Shown here one piece after another: positions 8,180 through 16,500 of a stretch of 53,260 nucleotides of DNA. Under the pieces are notes generated by a model that was not told the DNA's origin, did no database searches, and saw only the letters and a program-made list of their open reading frames with translations. The stretch comes from an uncultured Rheinheimera sp. (GTDB lineage Bacteria; Pseudomonadota; Gammaproteobacteria; Enterobacterales; Alteromonadaceae). The stretch is taken from positions 1 through 53,260 of the forward strand of contig CALTZU010000006.1 of NCBI GenBank assembly GCA_943913835.1. The letters are read 5' to 3'. Position 1 is the first letter of the stretch, and every line of letters begins with the position of its first letter. The translations under genes were made by a program, and so were the position numbers.

Positions 8180-8553
8180 CAGGGATTACCCCAACTGTTG
8201 CGGCTGCGTTTGAGTAATTGATCGCTGGCGTTCAAATCCACCTGCAACACTTTCACCCGGCGCTCGGCGAGCAGTTCGCCAGTGGCCTGATCACGCAGCT
8301 CAAAACTGGTGTGTTCTGTCAGTTCCAATTGCAGTTGCTGACTGACGCTGTTGGCGCATAACAAAGGAGTGGGGTCGGCTTTTTTATACAGGCAAGCGTT
8401 GTTCTGCTGTTGCCAACTGACCTTTAACTTCAACACGCAGACTTCATGGGTATGATGCAGGCAGAGCCTGGGCTGCAGACTAAAATCAGCAGCGGCTGCG
8501 GCAGAGACAAAACCACAGAGTAATAAAAGCAAAGCTAAAGTACGAAGTGCCAT
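8179..8553 (-). CDS. DUF3019 small exported protein
   Basis: A 124-residue protein with an N-terminal signal peptide (leucine-rich, cut near SAAAAA-DF). The mature part carries cysteines in LCLH, VCVLKL, ACLYKK and LLCAN, a spacing that could form two disulfides. The pattern FSLQPRLC...CVLKLKVSW...ACLYKK matches my memory of DUF3019, a family of unknown function usually next to a two-component system. It is the first gene of an operon with an OmpR-type regulator and a kinase. It could be an accessory sensor or a periplasmic output of that pair, but nothing in the sequence decides this. Confidence 0.75.
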   Translation of the reverse strand: MALRTLALLLLLCGFVSAAAAADFSLQPRLCLHHTHEVCVLKLKVSWQQQNNACLYKKADPTPLLCANSVSQQLQLELTEHTSFELRDQATGELLAERRVKVLQVDLNASDQLLKRSRNSWGNP

Positions 8554-8626
8554 TATCCTTCCCGCTGCTGTCCGGCCTTTTCTATAGTTATTTATTGATA
8601 GTGCAGTGAAAATTAGCTTTGGTAAA

Positions 8627-8654
8627 GCGGGGCTTTGCTTTTGACAAAGCCCGC
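8627..8654. terminator. hairpin downstream of the TonB receptor gene
   Basis: GCGGGGCTTTG (8627-8637) pairs with CAAAGCCCGC (8645-8654) with one bulge. It lies just past the minus-strand receptor stop at 8661 and before the DUF3019 operon. The T-tract is poor, so it may be a weak terminator or an mRNA 3' stabiliser. Confidence 0.5.
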
Positions 8655-8660
8655 AGGAGA

Positions 8661-11198
8661 TTAAAACTGGTACTTCACTTCCACGCCATAAGTGCGGGGG
8701 GCGTTTAATGAAGTAATAGGCGTGCCCAGCGTATCGGCAGCAAAACCTCCTATACCTCCGGTGGTTTCATGGTCCGCCAGATTTTTGCCCCAAAGCGCCA
8801 GTTCCCACTGATCATCACCGCTGCTCCAGCTTAAGCGCGCGTTGATATTTTTGGTATCAGCAAAATACACCGGGATAGTTTTGGCGATTTCCAGTATATC
8901 CGGGTCGTCCGCTCTGGTATTTTCTTCATAAACATAATCCAAATGTAACTTCCAGTAGCCGCCAGCCCATTGCTGAGCGGCTGTCCAGTCGGCAGTCAGG
9001 GTGTAAGAGTCCGCTGTGGAGGCTTTGTCGACGTCTGTGACCAGTTCGCCATCGGCATTATAAAATTCCTGCCATTTGGATTCAGTTTTACGGTATTCGG
9101 TTACCAGACCTAACTTCAACTGCTTGGTGGCTTGCCAATCCAGCATCAGCTCCACACCACGGATGTCCTGATCGCCATTAATGACAATAGGAATAGCAAC
9201 GCCAGAATCCGGCGTTTTGCTGCTAACTGAACGCTGACGGTTGGTCAGGTCCATATCAAAACCCACCAGTTGCAGGCGCAGTTGCTCCCATAAATCGGCT
9301 TTGTAACCCAATTCGAGGTTTTTCACTTCTTCAGGTGCAAAAGGCCGGATGGACGAGCCTGGATCCAAAGAGTCGTACCCGCCGGATTTATAACCTGTGG
9401 AATAAGACAGATAGATCATATTGTTGTCATTAAACTGATAACGGGTGACGGCGCGGCCTGTTAATTTACTCCAGCTGTTGTTGGCGTTGAGCTGTGGCAT
9501 CACTGGGAATAAGAAGTCGGTTAAACCAGGCATCGACTGACCAAAGGAGCGTTCTTTAATTTCCCAGCTGAAATCTTTTTCGTCTCTGCTGTAACGTAAA
9601 CCCGCAGTAAAACCCCAACGTTCGTTCAGCTGATAATCCATATCCGAGTAAACACCATAGGAGGTGAAATCGCCGGTATTAATAATGTCTTCGCTCCAGA
9701 GTTTGCCTGCCACCGAAGGGCCAAAAATTTCGTTAATGCCAAGGCCGGCACCAATGGCGTCATAGGTTAAGTCGCCAGTCGCTTCTATGGCTCCGACCAG
9801 TTCAGGACTAAAAGGTGCAGCACCTAATTGCTCCAGCAAAGCACCGACACTGGGATCGACCATCGCCATCACACTTAAAATACTAGCCCAGTTTTGTGAG
9901 TTCCAAATGTGATCGGCCGGTAAACCCATACCGCTAATCATCTCTTCCGGCACACCAGCCTCCAACAAGGCTGAAATCAGCGTGCCGTTTAAATTGGCCG
10001 TGGTCAGGCGTGCTACAGTATCGGCCATAATATTCAGACTGGTTTTCTGATAGACCTTTTCTTTGCTGTAGGTGATACCGCCGACATAGCTGAGTTTATC
10101 CTGGTGGTAGTTCAGCTGCAGTTCGTTATAGAAAATATCCGAGTCTTCAAAGTTGATGGTATCCAGATAACGGGTTTTATCCGCAGTGCCATCTGTGTCG
10201 TCCCGCCCTGAGACTTCCCATTGTCTTTTGCTGCTAATGAGTTTACCCGACCATTGATCGTTAAAGTCATGCATGATTTTCAGCGAAAATGCGCTCATAT
10301 CCCGGCGTTCGTGGCCGTCTATCACATCATTTTCTATGGTTCTGTCCAGTGGGTTCATGCTGTAGGCATAAGGACTCAGGCCAATAGAGGCGGCATAACC
10401 CTGATCCAAATCATCCCAGTCGTAGCTGAACTGCACTTTAGTATCCGGGCTTGCCTGCCATAAGGCGGCAAGGCGAGCGGCCTGATGGTTGGTATTGCCC
10501 AGTTCTTCGCCCTGATAATCCGGGTAGACATTATTGATGTAAGAGTCGCGCTGGTTACTCATCAGATTGAGCCTCACTGCAAAAGTGTCGCTCAGGGCTT
10601 TGTTTGCCATGGCTTCATAACGTTGCAGTGAATAATCCCCTAGCGTCGCTTTGATAAAACCTTCGTCACTTTGCTCCGGAGCATTGGGGATAAGATTGAC
10701 CACACCCGCAGCGGCATTTTTACCAAACAAAGTGCCTTGGGGCCCTTTGAGGATTTCAATGCGCTGCATGTCCGAGAACATCACGCTTTGAGCGGCCCTT
10801 GGCAGATAAAAATCATCAAAAAAGATCGCGACAGAAGGGTCACCGCCCGTGCTGATATTGCTGCTGGATACGCCACGCATAGTGGCAGTGGCTTGTACTA
10901 CGGCATCTTTGCTGAATTTAAAACCCGGTGTGTAGTCGGCAATATCACCCAATAACACCGAGTTAGTTTCTTTTAAATCTGTGGCCGAAATACTGTCGAT
11001 AGCAACAGGTACGTCCATCAGATTTTGCACACGTTTTTGTGCTGTGACTGTAATGGTTTCTATCGCAGGTTCTGTATTTTCTGCACCGTTTTCAGTTTGC
11101 GCTGCTTGTAAAATGGCACTGTGTCCGCTGAATGCCATGGCAATAAAACATGCCAGTGGCTTTAATCTGATGCCGGATTTGATCTGCTGTTGTGACAT
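8661..11198 (-). CDS. TonB-dependent receptor with large hydrophobic insertion
   Basis: An outer-membrane receptor of 845 residues from ATG 11198, which has GGGAG seven bases upstream; an in-frame codon 69 bases earlier gives a charged, non-signal extension. A signal peptide is followed by TonB box ETITVTAQKR (about 47-56). The plug contains ILKGPQGTLFGKNAAAGVVN, and the barrel ends in VEVKYQF. The sequence style is that of receptors for organic nutrients rather than ferric siderophores. Residues 388-507 form a long alanine/leucine/glycine-rich insertion between barrel strands, unusual for this family. The gene is divergent from the c-type haem operon at 11439, sharing a 240-base intergenic region, which suggests a shared function. 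The substrate is unknown. Confidence 0.87.
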   Translation of the reverse strand: MSQQQIKSGIRLKPLACFIAMAFSGHSAILQAAQTENGAENTEPAIETITVTAQKRVQNLMDVPVAIDSISATDLKETNSVLLGDIADYTPGFKFSKDAVVQATATMRGVSSSNISTGGDPSVAIFFDDFYLPRAAQSVMFSDMQRIEILKGPQGTLFGKNAAAGVVNLIPNAPEQSDEGFIKATLGDYSLQRYEAMANKALSDTFAVRLNLMSNQRDSYINNVYPDYQGEELGNTNHQAARLAALWQASPDTKVQFSYDWDDLDQGYAASIGLSPYAYSMNPLDRTIENDVIDGHERRDMSAFSLKIMHDFNDQWSGKLISSKRQWEVSGRDDTDGTADKTRYLDTINFEDSDIFYNELQLNYHQDKLSYVGGITYSKEKVYQKTSLNIMADTVARLTTANLNGTLISALLEAGVPEEMISGMGLPADHIWNSQNWASILSVMAMVDPSVGALLEQLGAAPFSPELVGAIEATGDLTYDAIGAGLGINEIFGPSVAGKLWSEDIINTGDFTSYGVYSDMDYQLNERWGFTAGLRYSRDEKDFSWEIKERSFGQSMPGLTDFLFPVMPQLNANNSWSKLTGRAVTRYQFNDNNMIYLSYSTGYKSGGYDSLDPGSSIRPFAPEEVKNLELGYKADLWEQLRLQLVGFDMDLTNRQRSVSSKTPDSGVAIPIVINGDQDIRGVELMLDWQATKQLKLGLVTEYRKTESKWQEFYNADGELVTDVDKASTADSYTLTADWTAAQQWAGGYWKLHLDYVYEENTRADDPDILEIAKTIPVYFADTKNINARLSWSSGDDQWELALWGKNLADHETTGGIGGFAADTLGTPITSLNAPRTYGVEVKYQF

Positions 11199-11393
11199 AA
11201 CAGTCTCCCTGTTTTTTTGTTTTTTTTCTGTGGTGTTGGGATCGTTCTTTGATGTTTCTGCAAACACAACAACAGCAGCTCAAAGACGGATCTCGCTGCA
11301 TTCGATAGTAACTGCGCTTCGCACTAAATAAAGCCAACTGGACAATTTTGTACACTTTTAGGTTTGAACCCAGGCCTGTGAAAACGCACTCTT

Positions 11394-11435
11394 AGGGCCA
11401 ACACCATCACATTCTTATGATTAAAAAGTGGCCCT
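11394..11435. promoter_or_regulatory. inverted repeat in the leader of the haem operon
   Basis: AGGGCCA (11394-11400) and TGGCCCT (11429-11435) form a perfect 7-bp inverted repeat, 28 bases apart. The second arm ends three bases before the ATG at 11439, where no good Shine-Dalgarno is visible. It could be an operator or an mRNA hairpin covering the ribosome site. Confidence 0.35.
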
Positions 11436-11438
11436 GTT

Positions 11439-12044
11439 ATGGTTTTGAATTTTCGTTTATTAATCCTCGGGATCACGCTGTATAGCGCAGCAACTCAGGC
11501 TGCTATGCCGGATCAAGTCAGCACATGCAATAGCTGTCATGCTGCTGAAAATCAACAGGCCAGCAAAGCTCCGGCTTTGGCCGGGCAGCAACAGCAGTAT
11601 CTGAAAAAGCAGTTAGTGCAGTTTCAAAATGGTGAAAGAGGCGCGACCGCTAATGACAGTCAGGGCCAGGTGATGGCGGCTATGGCCAAATCGCTTAGTG
11701 CTGAGGATATCGAGCAGTTAGCCAGCTATTTTAGTGCTTTGCCATCTACAGTTTCGACAGCACCACAGCTTGACGCAGCCCTACTGGACAAAGGCCGGCG
11801 GATTTATATTGGCTCCTGTGGCGCCTGTCATGGCAATAAGGCGCAAGGCAATGTTGAGTTAAAAGCGCCAGCCTTGCAGCTGTTAAGCCGGGATTACCTG
11901 TCGCTGCAATTGCAGCATTTTCAGACCGGTGTCAGGGGCAGTAGCGCGACGGATAAACCGGGCCGGCAAATGGCGATGATGAGCCGCACTTTGTCCGAAG
12001 CGGACAAACAAGCGGTAGTGGCTTATCTGGTGTCGGGCCTATGA
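11439..12044 (+). CDS. periplasmic dihaem cytochrome c (c4 type)
   Basis: A 201-residue protein with a signal peptide cut near ATQAA-MP and two homologous cytochrome c domains. The haem motifs are C30-x-x-C33-H34 (CNSCH) and C127-x-x-C130-H131 (CGACH). Each domain has repeated QFxxGxRG segments and downstream methionines suited as sixth ligands. Two similar domains in about 180 mature residues is the cytochrome c4 layout, a soluble or loosely membrane-bound electron carrier. Its stop overlaps the next start (ATGA), and it heads an operon with a dihaem peroxidase-family enzyme and a beta-helix cytochrome. It probably carries electrons to or from those two proteins. Confidence 0.88.
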   Translation: MVLNFRLLILGITLYSAATQAAMPDQVSTCNSCHAAENQQASKAPALAGQQQQYLKKQLVQFQNGERGATANDSQGQVMAAMAKSLSAEDIEQLASYFSALPSTVSTAPQLDAALLDKGRRIYIGSCGACHGNKAQGNVELKAPALQLLSRDYLSLQLQHFQTGVRGSSATDKPGRQMAMMSRTLSEADKQAVVAYLVSGL

Positions 12045-13201
12045 TGATGCTGAGTATGACCGCAGCTTTAGCGCTGAACGGTAGTCTGATTAGTCTAAGC
12101 ACTCAGTGCCCACCCAGTTTTGAGCTGACGCCACAGAATCAGTGTCTGTTGGTGACCCGCTATGATCAATATGACTCGCTGCATAACAAAGGGGTAGGTG
12201 GCACTAAAACCGCTTTACCCAAGGCCAGAGATGGTTTCAGCCCAGAGCAGATTGATTTAGGTCGTTACCTGTTTTTTGATCCTTTGTTATCTGCCAATCA
12301 CAAACAAGCCTGTGCCAGTTGCCATCAGCCTGCCCATGGTTTTAGTGATGGTAAAGCCCTCAGCACAGGCAGCAATGGTGATATTGGCACTCGTAGTGCA
12401 CCGGGCTTGTGGAATGTCGGCTTTCTGAAAAAATTGTTTTGGGATGGCCGCGCCGATACGTTGGAGCAGCAAGCGCTGATCCCGCTGTTTGCACCTCATG
12501 AAATGGCCAATACTGCAGAGCAGGTGCTGGCAGATTTAACCAGCAGCACCTTGTATCCAAACTTGTTCCGTCAGGCTTTTCCACAAAGTACCGGGCTGGA
12601 GTTGAGTCAGGTGGCGACCGCGCTTGCGGCTTTTCAAAGCTCGCTTATTTCGCTGAACAGCAAATACGATCAGTATGCGCATGGTTATCAGCAGGCGCTG
12701 AATGAAGAAGAAATTAAAGGCTTAAATGTATTCCGCTCTTTTGTTGCCCGCTGTGCTGAATGCCATACGCCGCCACTTTTTACCAATCAGCAAATTGCTG
12801 TGATTGGCACACCGGAGCCTGAAGGTATGGCTTTTGACCCGGGCGCTGGCAACAGCCCTGAACTCAGTAAGTTAAGAGGTGGTTTTAAGGTACCTAGTCT
12901 GCGCAACGTCACCCGTACTGCGCCTTATATGCACTCAGGCCGTTTTGCCACGCTGGAAGAAGCCGCCGAGTTTTACAGCAAAGGCCGGGGCCATGCGGTG
13001 CCAAAAGGCGAAAAGCTGCTGCTGCACTGGCATATCTGGGAACCCAAACTCAGTCCGGAGGAGGTTCATCAACTGGCGGTTTTTCTGAACACTCTGACCG
13101 ATGAAAGCCTGATGCCTGTTATACCGCAACATTTACCCTCAGGTTTGCCTTTGCCGGCAGAACTGACCACTGCAGATGATCACAAAGGAAGCACAGAATG
13201 A
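12041..13201 (+). CDS. CCP/MauG-family dihaem cytochrome c enzyme
   Basis: A 386-residue exported dihaem protein. The first haem motif is C91-x-x-C94-H95 (CASCH) and the second C238-x-x-C241-H242 (CAECH). Other family landmarks are LGRYLFFDPLLS, the conserved tryptophan in LFWDGRADTLEQQA (W134) and RTAPYMHSGRFATLEE. In the last motif Met297 sits where bacterial cytochrome c peroxidases have a Met ligand and MauG has a tyrosine, so this looks more CCP-like. The extended, proline-rich C-terminus after residue 355 is unusual. Both ends overlap neighbouring genes by four bases. It may reduce H2O2 or oxidise a partner protein or substrate; the operon context favours a dedicated partner. Confidence 0.87.
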   Translation: MMMLSMTAALALNGSLISLSTQCPPSFELTPQNQCLLVTRYDQYDSLHNKGVGGTKTALPKARDGFSPEQIDLGRYLFFDPLLSANHKQACASCHQPAHGFSDGKALSTGSNGDIGTRSAPGLWNVGFLKKLFWDGRADTLEQQALIPLFAPHEMANTAEQVLADLTSSTLYPNLFRQAFPQSTGLELSQVATALAAFQSSLISLNSKYDQYAHGYQQALNEEEIKGLNVFRSFVARCAECHTPPLFTNQQIAVIGTPEPEGMAFDPGAGNSPELSKLRGGFKVPSLRNVTRTAPYMHSGRFATLEEAAEFYSKGRGHAVPKGEKLLLHWHIWEPKLSPEEVHQLAVFLNTLTDESLMPVIPQHLPSGLPLPAELTTADDHKGSTE

Positions 13202-14691
13202 ATAAAAGCACGCTCACCTTAGTTGCTTTAGTGCCACTGGCATTTCTCGCCGGTTATTACCTGACCTCCACCGGCCCGGCTGCTCCGGTCTATACGGCTG
13301 AAGTCAGTTACAGCGGTGGTACTGCGGCCAGCGGTAATGCCAAAAAATCTGTACTGAATAGCCTGCCAACAGGCACAGTGCATGCGGTGAAAGACGGACA
13401 ACTGATTATGGACGCTGTTAAAGCCGCCAAGCCAGGTGATGTGATCCAGGTCTGGCCCGGTAATTACACTGAAACTGTCTATATCGACAAAGACAATATT
13501 CGTTTAAGCGGTGTGATAGTTGAAGGCAAACGCCCACGTTTATTTGGCGATGGCCATTTAAACGACGCAATTTTGTATTCGGGCAATAACATAGTGATTG
13601 AGAACTTTTTGATCACTAAATACAAAGGCAACGGCATTATGGGCCAGGCAGGTAACAACTTCGAAATCCGCAATAACATTATCGAAGATACCGGCGTCTA
13701 CGGCATTTTCCCGCAGTTGGGCGAAAACGGCATAGTGGAACATAACGTGGTGTCAGGCATTGAAGATGCGGCCATTTACATTGGCATGAGCGATCATATT
13801 CATGTGGCGAACAACGAAGTATTCGACAGTGTGGCTGGTATTGAAATTGAAAACAGCCGCCATGCCATAGTGGAAAATAACTTTGTGCATAACAACACGG
13901 GCGGCATTCTGGCTTTTGTCACCCCGGGATTGCCTATTAAAGACACTGTGGATGTGATTATCCGCAACAACTGGATCAGCACTAACAACACCAAAAACTT
14001 TGGCGCTGAAGGTTCTATGGTGGCTGGTATTCCGGCAGGGACAGGTGTGCTGATTATGGCGGCGGACAAGGTGATTATTGAAGACAATCTGATCCTTGGC
14101 AACAAAACCGCTGGCATCATTATTACCGACCATCAGAATGCACCCAATACCACCTTGGATCCGGAGTCGGATCCGACACCGGATCAAATCATGATTTTAA
14201 ATAACCTGATGTATAACAATGGCTACGACACTATTACCGAAGCCAAAGTCTTGCTGACGACAGAGTTAAAACAAGGTAATCCTGATATTTTGCGGGTAGG
14301 CGCTACGAACAATAGCTGCATTAATAACCCGCAGCAGTATATCAGCGCCGGCGTCAGCGACTGGCCAGCCTGTGCGTTCAGCAATACGGATACCATAGTG
14401 AATTATCTGCTGGATGAACCGGCTGCACCGCGCAGTGTCGATGTCAAAGACAAAGGTAAATATGCATATCTGGGCATTTGCACCGGCTGCCATGCTTATA
14501 CCGGCCGCTTAATTGGCCCCCCAGTGCAAGTGATCCAGTCTTTGTATATGGACGATCCTAAAGCGCTGGCCGCTTATATCGCCAACCCCATTAAAAAACG
14601 TGAAGACTATCCGGCTATGCCAAAACAGGATTATCTGGACGAAGAAACCCGTCAGGCGGTTGCGCTTTATATGTTGTCGGTGAAGAATTAA
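13198..14691 (+). CDS. parallel beta-helix protein fused to a C-terminal cytochrome c domain
   Basis: A 497-residue exported protein. Residues 5-22 form an uncleaved anchor or signal peptide without a lipobox. Residues about 60-345 are a right-handed parallel beta-helix. They begin with VIQVWPGNYTETVYI and continue with repeated N-N-I/V turns such as IRNNIIED, VENNFVHNN and IEDNLILGNK, as in NosD/CASH-type proteins. Residues 415-497 are a monohaem cytochrome c domain: C428-x-x-C431-H432 (CTGCH) and likely sixth ligand M474 in YPAMPKQDYL. A disulfide-capable pair, C374 and C392, lies between. The gene overlaps the dihaem enzyme by four bases, so stoichiometric production is likely. Function is not known to me; a sugar- or ligand-binding electron-transfer protein is an inference. 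Confidence 0.85.
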   Translation: MNKSTLTLVALVPLAFLAGYYLTSTGPAAPVYTAEVSYSGGTAASGNAKKSVLNSLPTGTVHAVKDGQLIMDAVKAAKPGDVIQVWPGNYTETVYIDKDNIRLSGVIVEGKRPRLFGDGHLNDAILYSGNNIVIENFLITKYKGNGIMGQAGNNFEIRNNIIEDTGVYGIFPQLGENGIVEHNVVSGIEDAAIYIGMSDHIHVANNEVFDSVAGIEIENSRHAIVENNFVHNNTGGILAFVTPGLPIKDTVDVIIRNNWISTNNTKNFGAEGSMVAGIPAGTGVLIMAADKVIIEDNLILGNKTAGIIITDHQNAPNTTLDPESDPTPDQIMILNNLMYNNGYDTITEAKVLLTTELKQGNPDILRVGATNNSCINNPQQYISAGVSDWPACAFSNTDTIVNYLLDEPAAPRSVDVKDKGKYAYLGICTGCHAYTGRLIGPPVQVIQSLYMDDPKALAAYIANPIKKREDYPAMPKQDYLDEETRQAVALYMLSVKN

Positions 14692-14711
14692 CCGCAGGGA
14701 GAAATGCGAAA

Positions 14712-14742
14712 AAGGCGGGAACCAGTCCCGCCTTTATTTTTT
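14712..14742. terminator. bidirectional terminator between haem operon and purH
   Basis: AAGGCGGGA (14712-14720) pairs perfectly with TCCCGCCTT (14726-14734), followed by TATTTTTTT on the plus strand. The minus strand also has a short T-run after the stem, so it can serve purH too. Confidence 0.85.
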
Positions 14743-14755
14743 TAAGAGCTTGTGT

Positions 14756-16342
14756 TTAGTGACGGAAATGACGCACGCCAGTAAAGATCATCGTCATGCC
14801 ATGCTCGTCGGCAGCTGCTATCACTTCGGCATCACGCATAGAGCCACCTGGCTGGATCACGGCTTTAATACCTGCGGCAGCTGCAGCATCGATACCATCG
14901 CGGAACGGGAAAAATGCATCTGATGCCATGACTGAACCTTTGACTTCCAGGTTCTCGTCAGCCGCTTTAATACCAGCGATCTTCGCACTGTAGACACGAC
15001 TCATCTGGCCCGCACCGACGCCTATGGTCATACTGTCTTTGGCATACACTATGGCGTTAGATTTCACATATTTCGCCACTTTCCAGCAGAACAATAAGTC
15101 ACGTAATTCATCTGCTGTAGGCTGACGTTTGGACACGACTTTTAAGTCATCCAGAGCAACCATTTTCTGGTCACGGTCTTGTACCAACACACCACCGTTC
15201 ACACGTTTGATATCAAAACCAGTAGTTTTGCTGTCCCACTCGCCACAGACCAGTAAACGCACGTTGGGTTTGCCCGATACCACAGCAGCTGCCTGAGCTG
15301 TAGCGCTTGGCGCTATAATGACCTCAACAAACTGGCGGCTGACAATAGCTTCGGCAGTTTTAGCATCTAATTCGCGGTTAAAGGCGATAATGCCGCCAAA
15401 AGCAGAAGTCGGGTCTGTTTTGTAAGCACGCTCATAAGCGGCCAGAATGTCGTCGCCAATAGCTACGCCACAAGGGTTAGCGTGTTTGACGATAACACAA
15501 GCTGGCTCGTCGAATTCTCTCACACACTCTAAAGCGGCGTCTGTGTCGGCGATATTGTTGTACGACAGCTCTTTACCCTGCAGCTGAGTGGCGCTGGCAA
15601 CGCTGGCTTCCTGAATGCTGTTTTCGACATAAAAAGCCGCGCTCTGGTGGCTGTTTTCACCGTAGCGTAAGTCTTGTTTTTTCACGAACTGAGCGTTAAA
15701 GGTACGAGGGAACTTGCTTGGTTTAGCATCTTCATCGCCGTAGGCAGACAACATGGTGCCGAAGTAGTTAGCAATCATGCCGTCGTATTGAGCTGTATGC
15801 TCAAAAGCACTGATAGCAAGGCTGAAACGGGTGGCGTGAGTAGTAGAACCTGAGTTCGCCGCCATTTCAGCTAAGACTTTGTCGTAATCGGCCGCGTTCA
15901 CCACAATAGTGACGTCGTTATGGTTTTTTGCCGCAGCACGCACCATAGTCGGGCCGCCGATATCGATGTTTTCGATGGCGTCTTCTAAAGTACAGCCTGC
16001 TTTGGCTACTGTATTGGCGAACGGATAGAGGTTCACCACCACTAAGTCGATAGGATTAATATTGTTGGCAGCCATTACAGCTTCATCCAGGCCACGGCGG
16101 GCCAGAATGCCACCATGTACTTTTGGATGCAGCGTTTTGACACGGCCGTCCATAATCTCCGGGTGACCTGTGTAATCAGACACTTCAGTCACTGCTATGC
16201 CCTGGTCTGCTAACAACTTAGCAGTGCCACCTGTGGACAAAAGTTCCACACCCTGGGCGGCTAAAGCACGGGCAAATTCAACTATACCGGTTTTATCTGA
16301 CACGCTTAACAAGGCGCGACGGATTGGACGAGCTGCGTTCAT
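14756..16342 (-). CDS. purH: bifunctional AICAR transformylase / IMP cyclohydrolase
   Basis: A 528-residue cytosolic enzyme (E. coli PurH has 529) that catalyses the last two steps of IMP synthesis. The N-terminal IMP cyclohydrolase domain (1-195) shows SVSDKTGI and DGRVKTLHPKVHGG. The C-terminal AICAR formyltransferase domain has the catalytic motif KHANPCG (286-292) and ends in the family sequence GVRHFRH. GGAGA lies before the ATG. purD, which often follows purH, is not downstream; a terminator and the haem operon are there instead. Identification is essentially certain. Confidence 0.97.
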   Translation of the reverse strand: MNAARPIRRALLSVSDKTGIVEFARALAAQGVELLSTGGTAKLLADQGIAVTEVSDYTGHPEIMDGRVKTLHPKVHGGILARRGLDEAVMAANNINPIDLVVVNLYPFANTVAKAGCTLEDAIENIDIGGPTMVRAAAKNHNDVTIVVNAADYDKVLAEMAANSGSTTHATRFSLAISAFEHTAQYDGMIANYFGTMLSAYGDEDAKPSKFPRTFNAQFVKKQDLRYGENSHQSAAFYVENSIQEASVASATQLQGKELSYNNIADTDAALECVREFDEPACVIVKHANPCGVAIGDDILAAYERAYKTDPTSAFGGIIAFNRELDAKTAEAIVSRQFVEVIIAPSATAQAAAVVSGKPNVRLLVCGEWDSKTTGFDIKRVNGGVLVQDRDQKMVALDDLKVVSKRQPTADELRDLLFCWKVAKYVKSNAIVYAKDSMTIGVGAGQMSRVYSAKIAGIKAADENLEVKGSVMASDAFFPFRDGIDAAAAAGIKAVIQPGGSMRDAEVIAAADEHGMTMIFTGVRHFRH

Positions 16343-16500
16343 TGGATCATTCTCCGCTGTAATGGTTAATTCGGACCAGCATTGCTTTTTTTGGATACCA
16401 CAAAAGCCAGGACATAAGCATAGAGAAAAATGGCTTTGATGTATCGCCGGGATCAGCTGGTGAAATCCCTGATTTACTTAACCTGCTACTGCAGGCTTTT

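Noticed and set aside
13753..14187. Minus-strand 144-codon frame opposite the beta-helix gene
   Set aside because: The repeated Asn codons of the beta-helix create long antisense frames; the product is unlike any protein I know.
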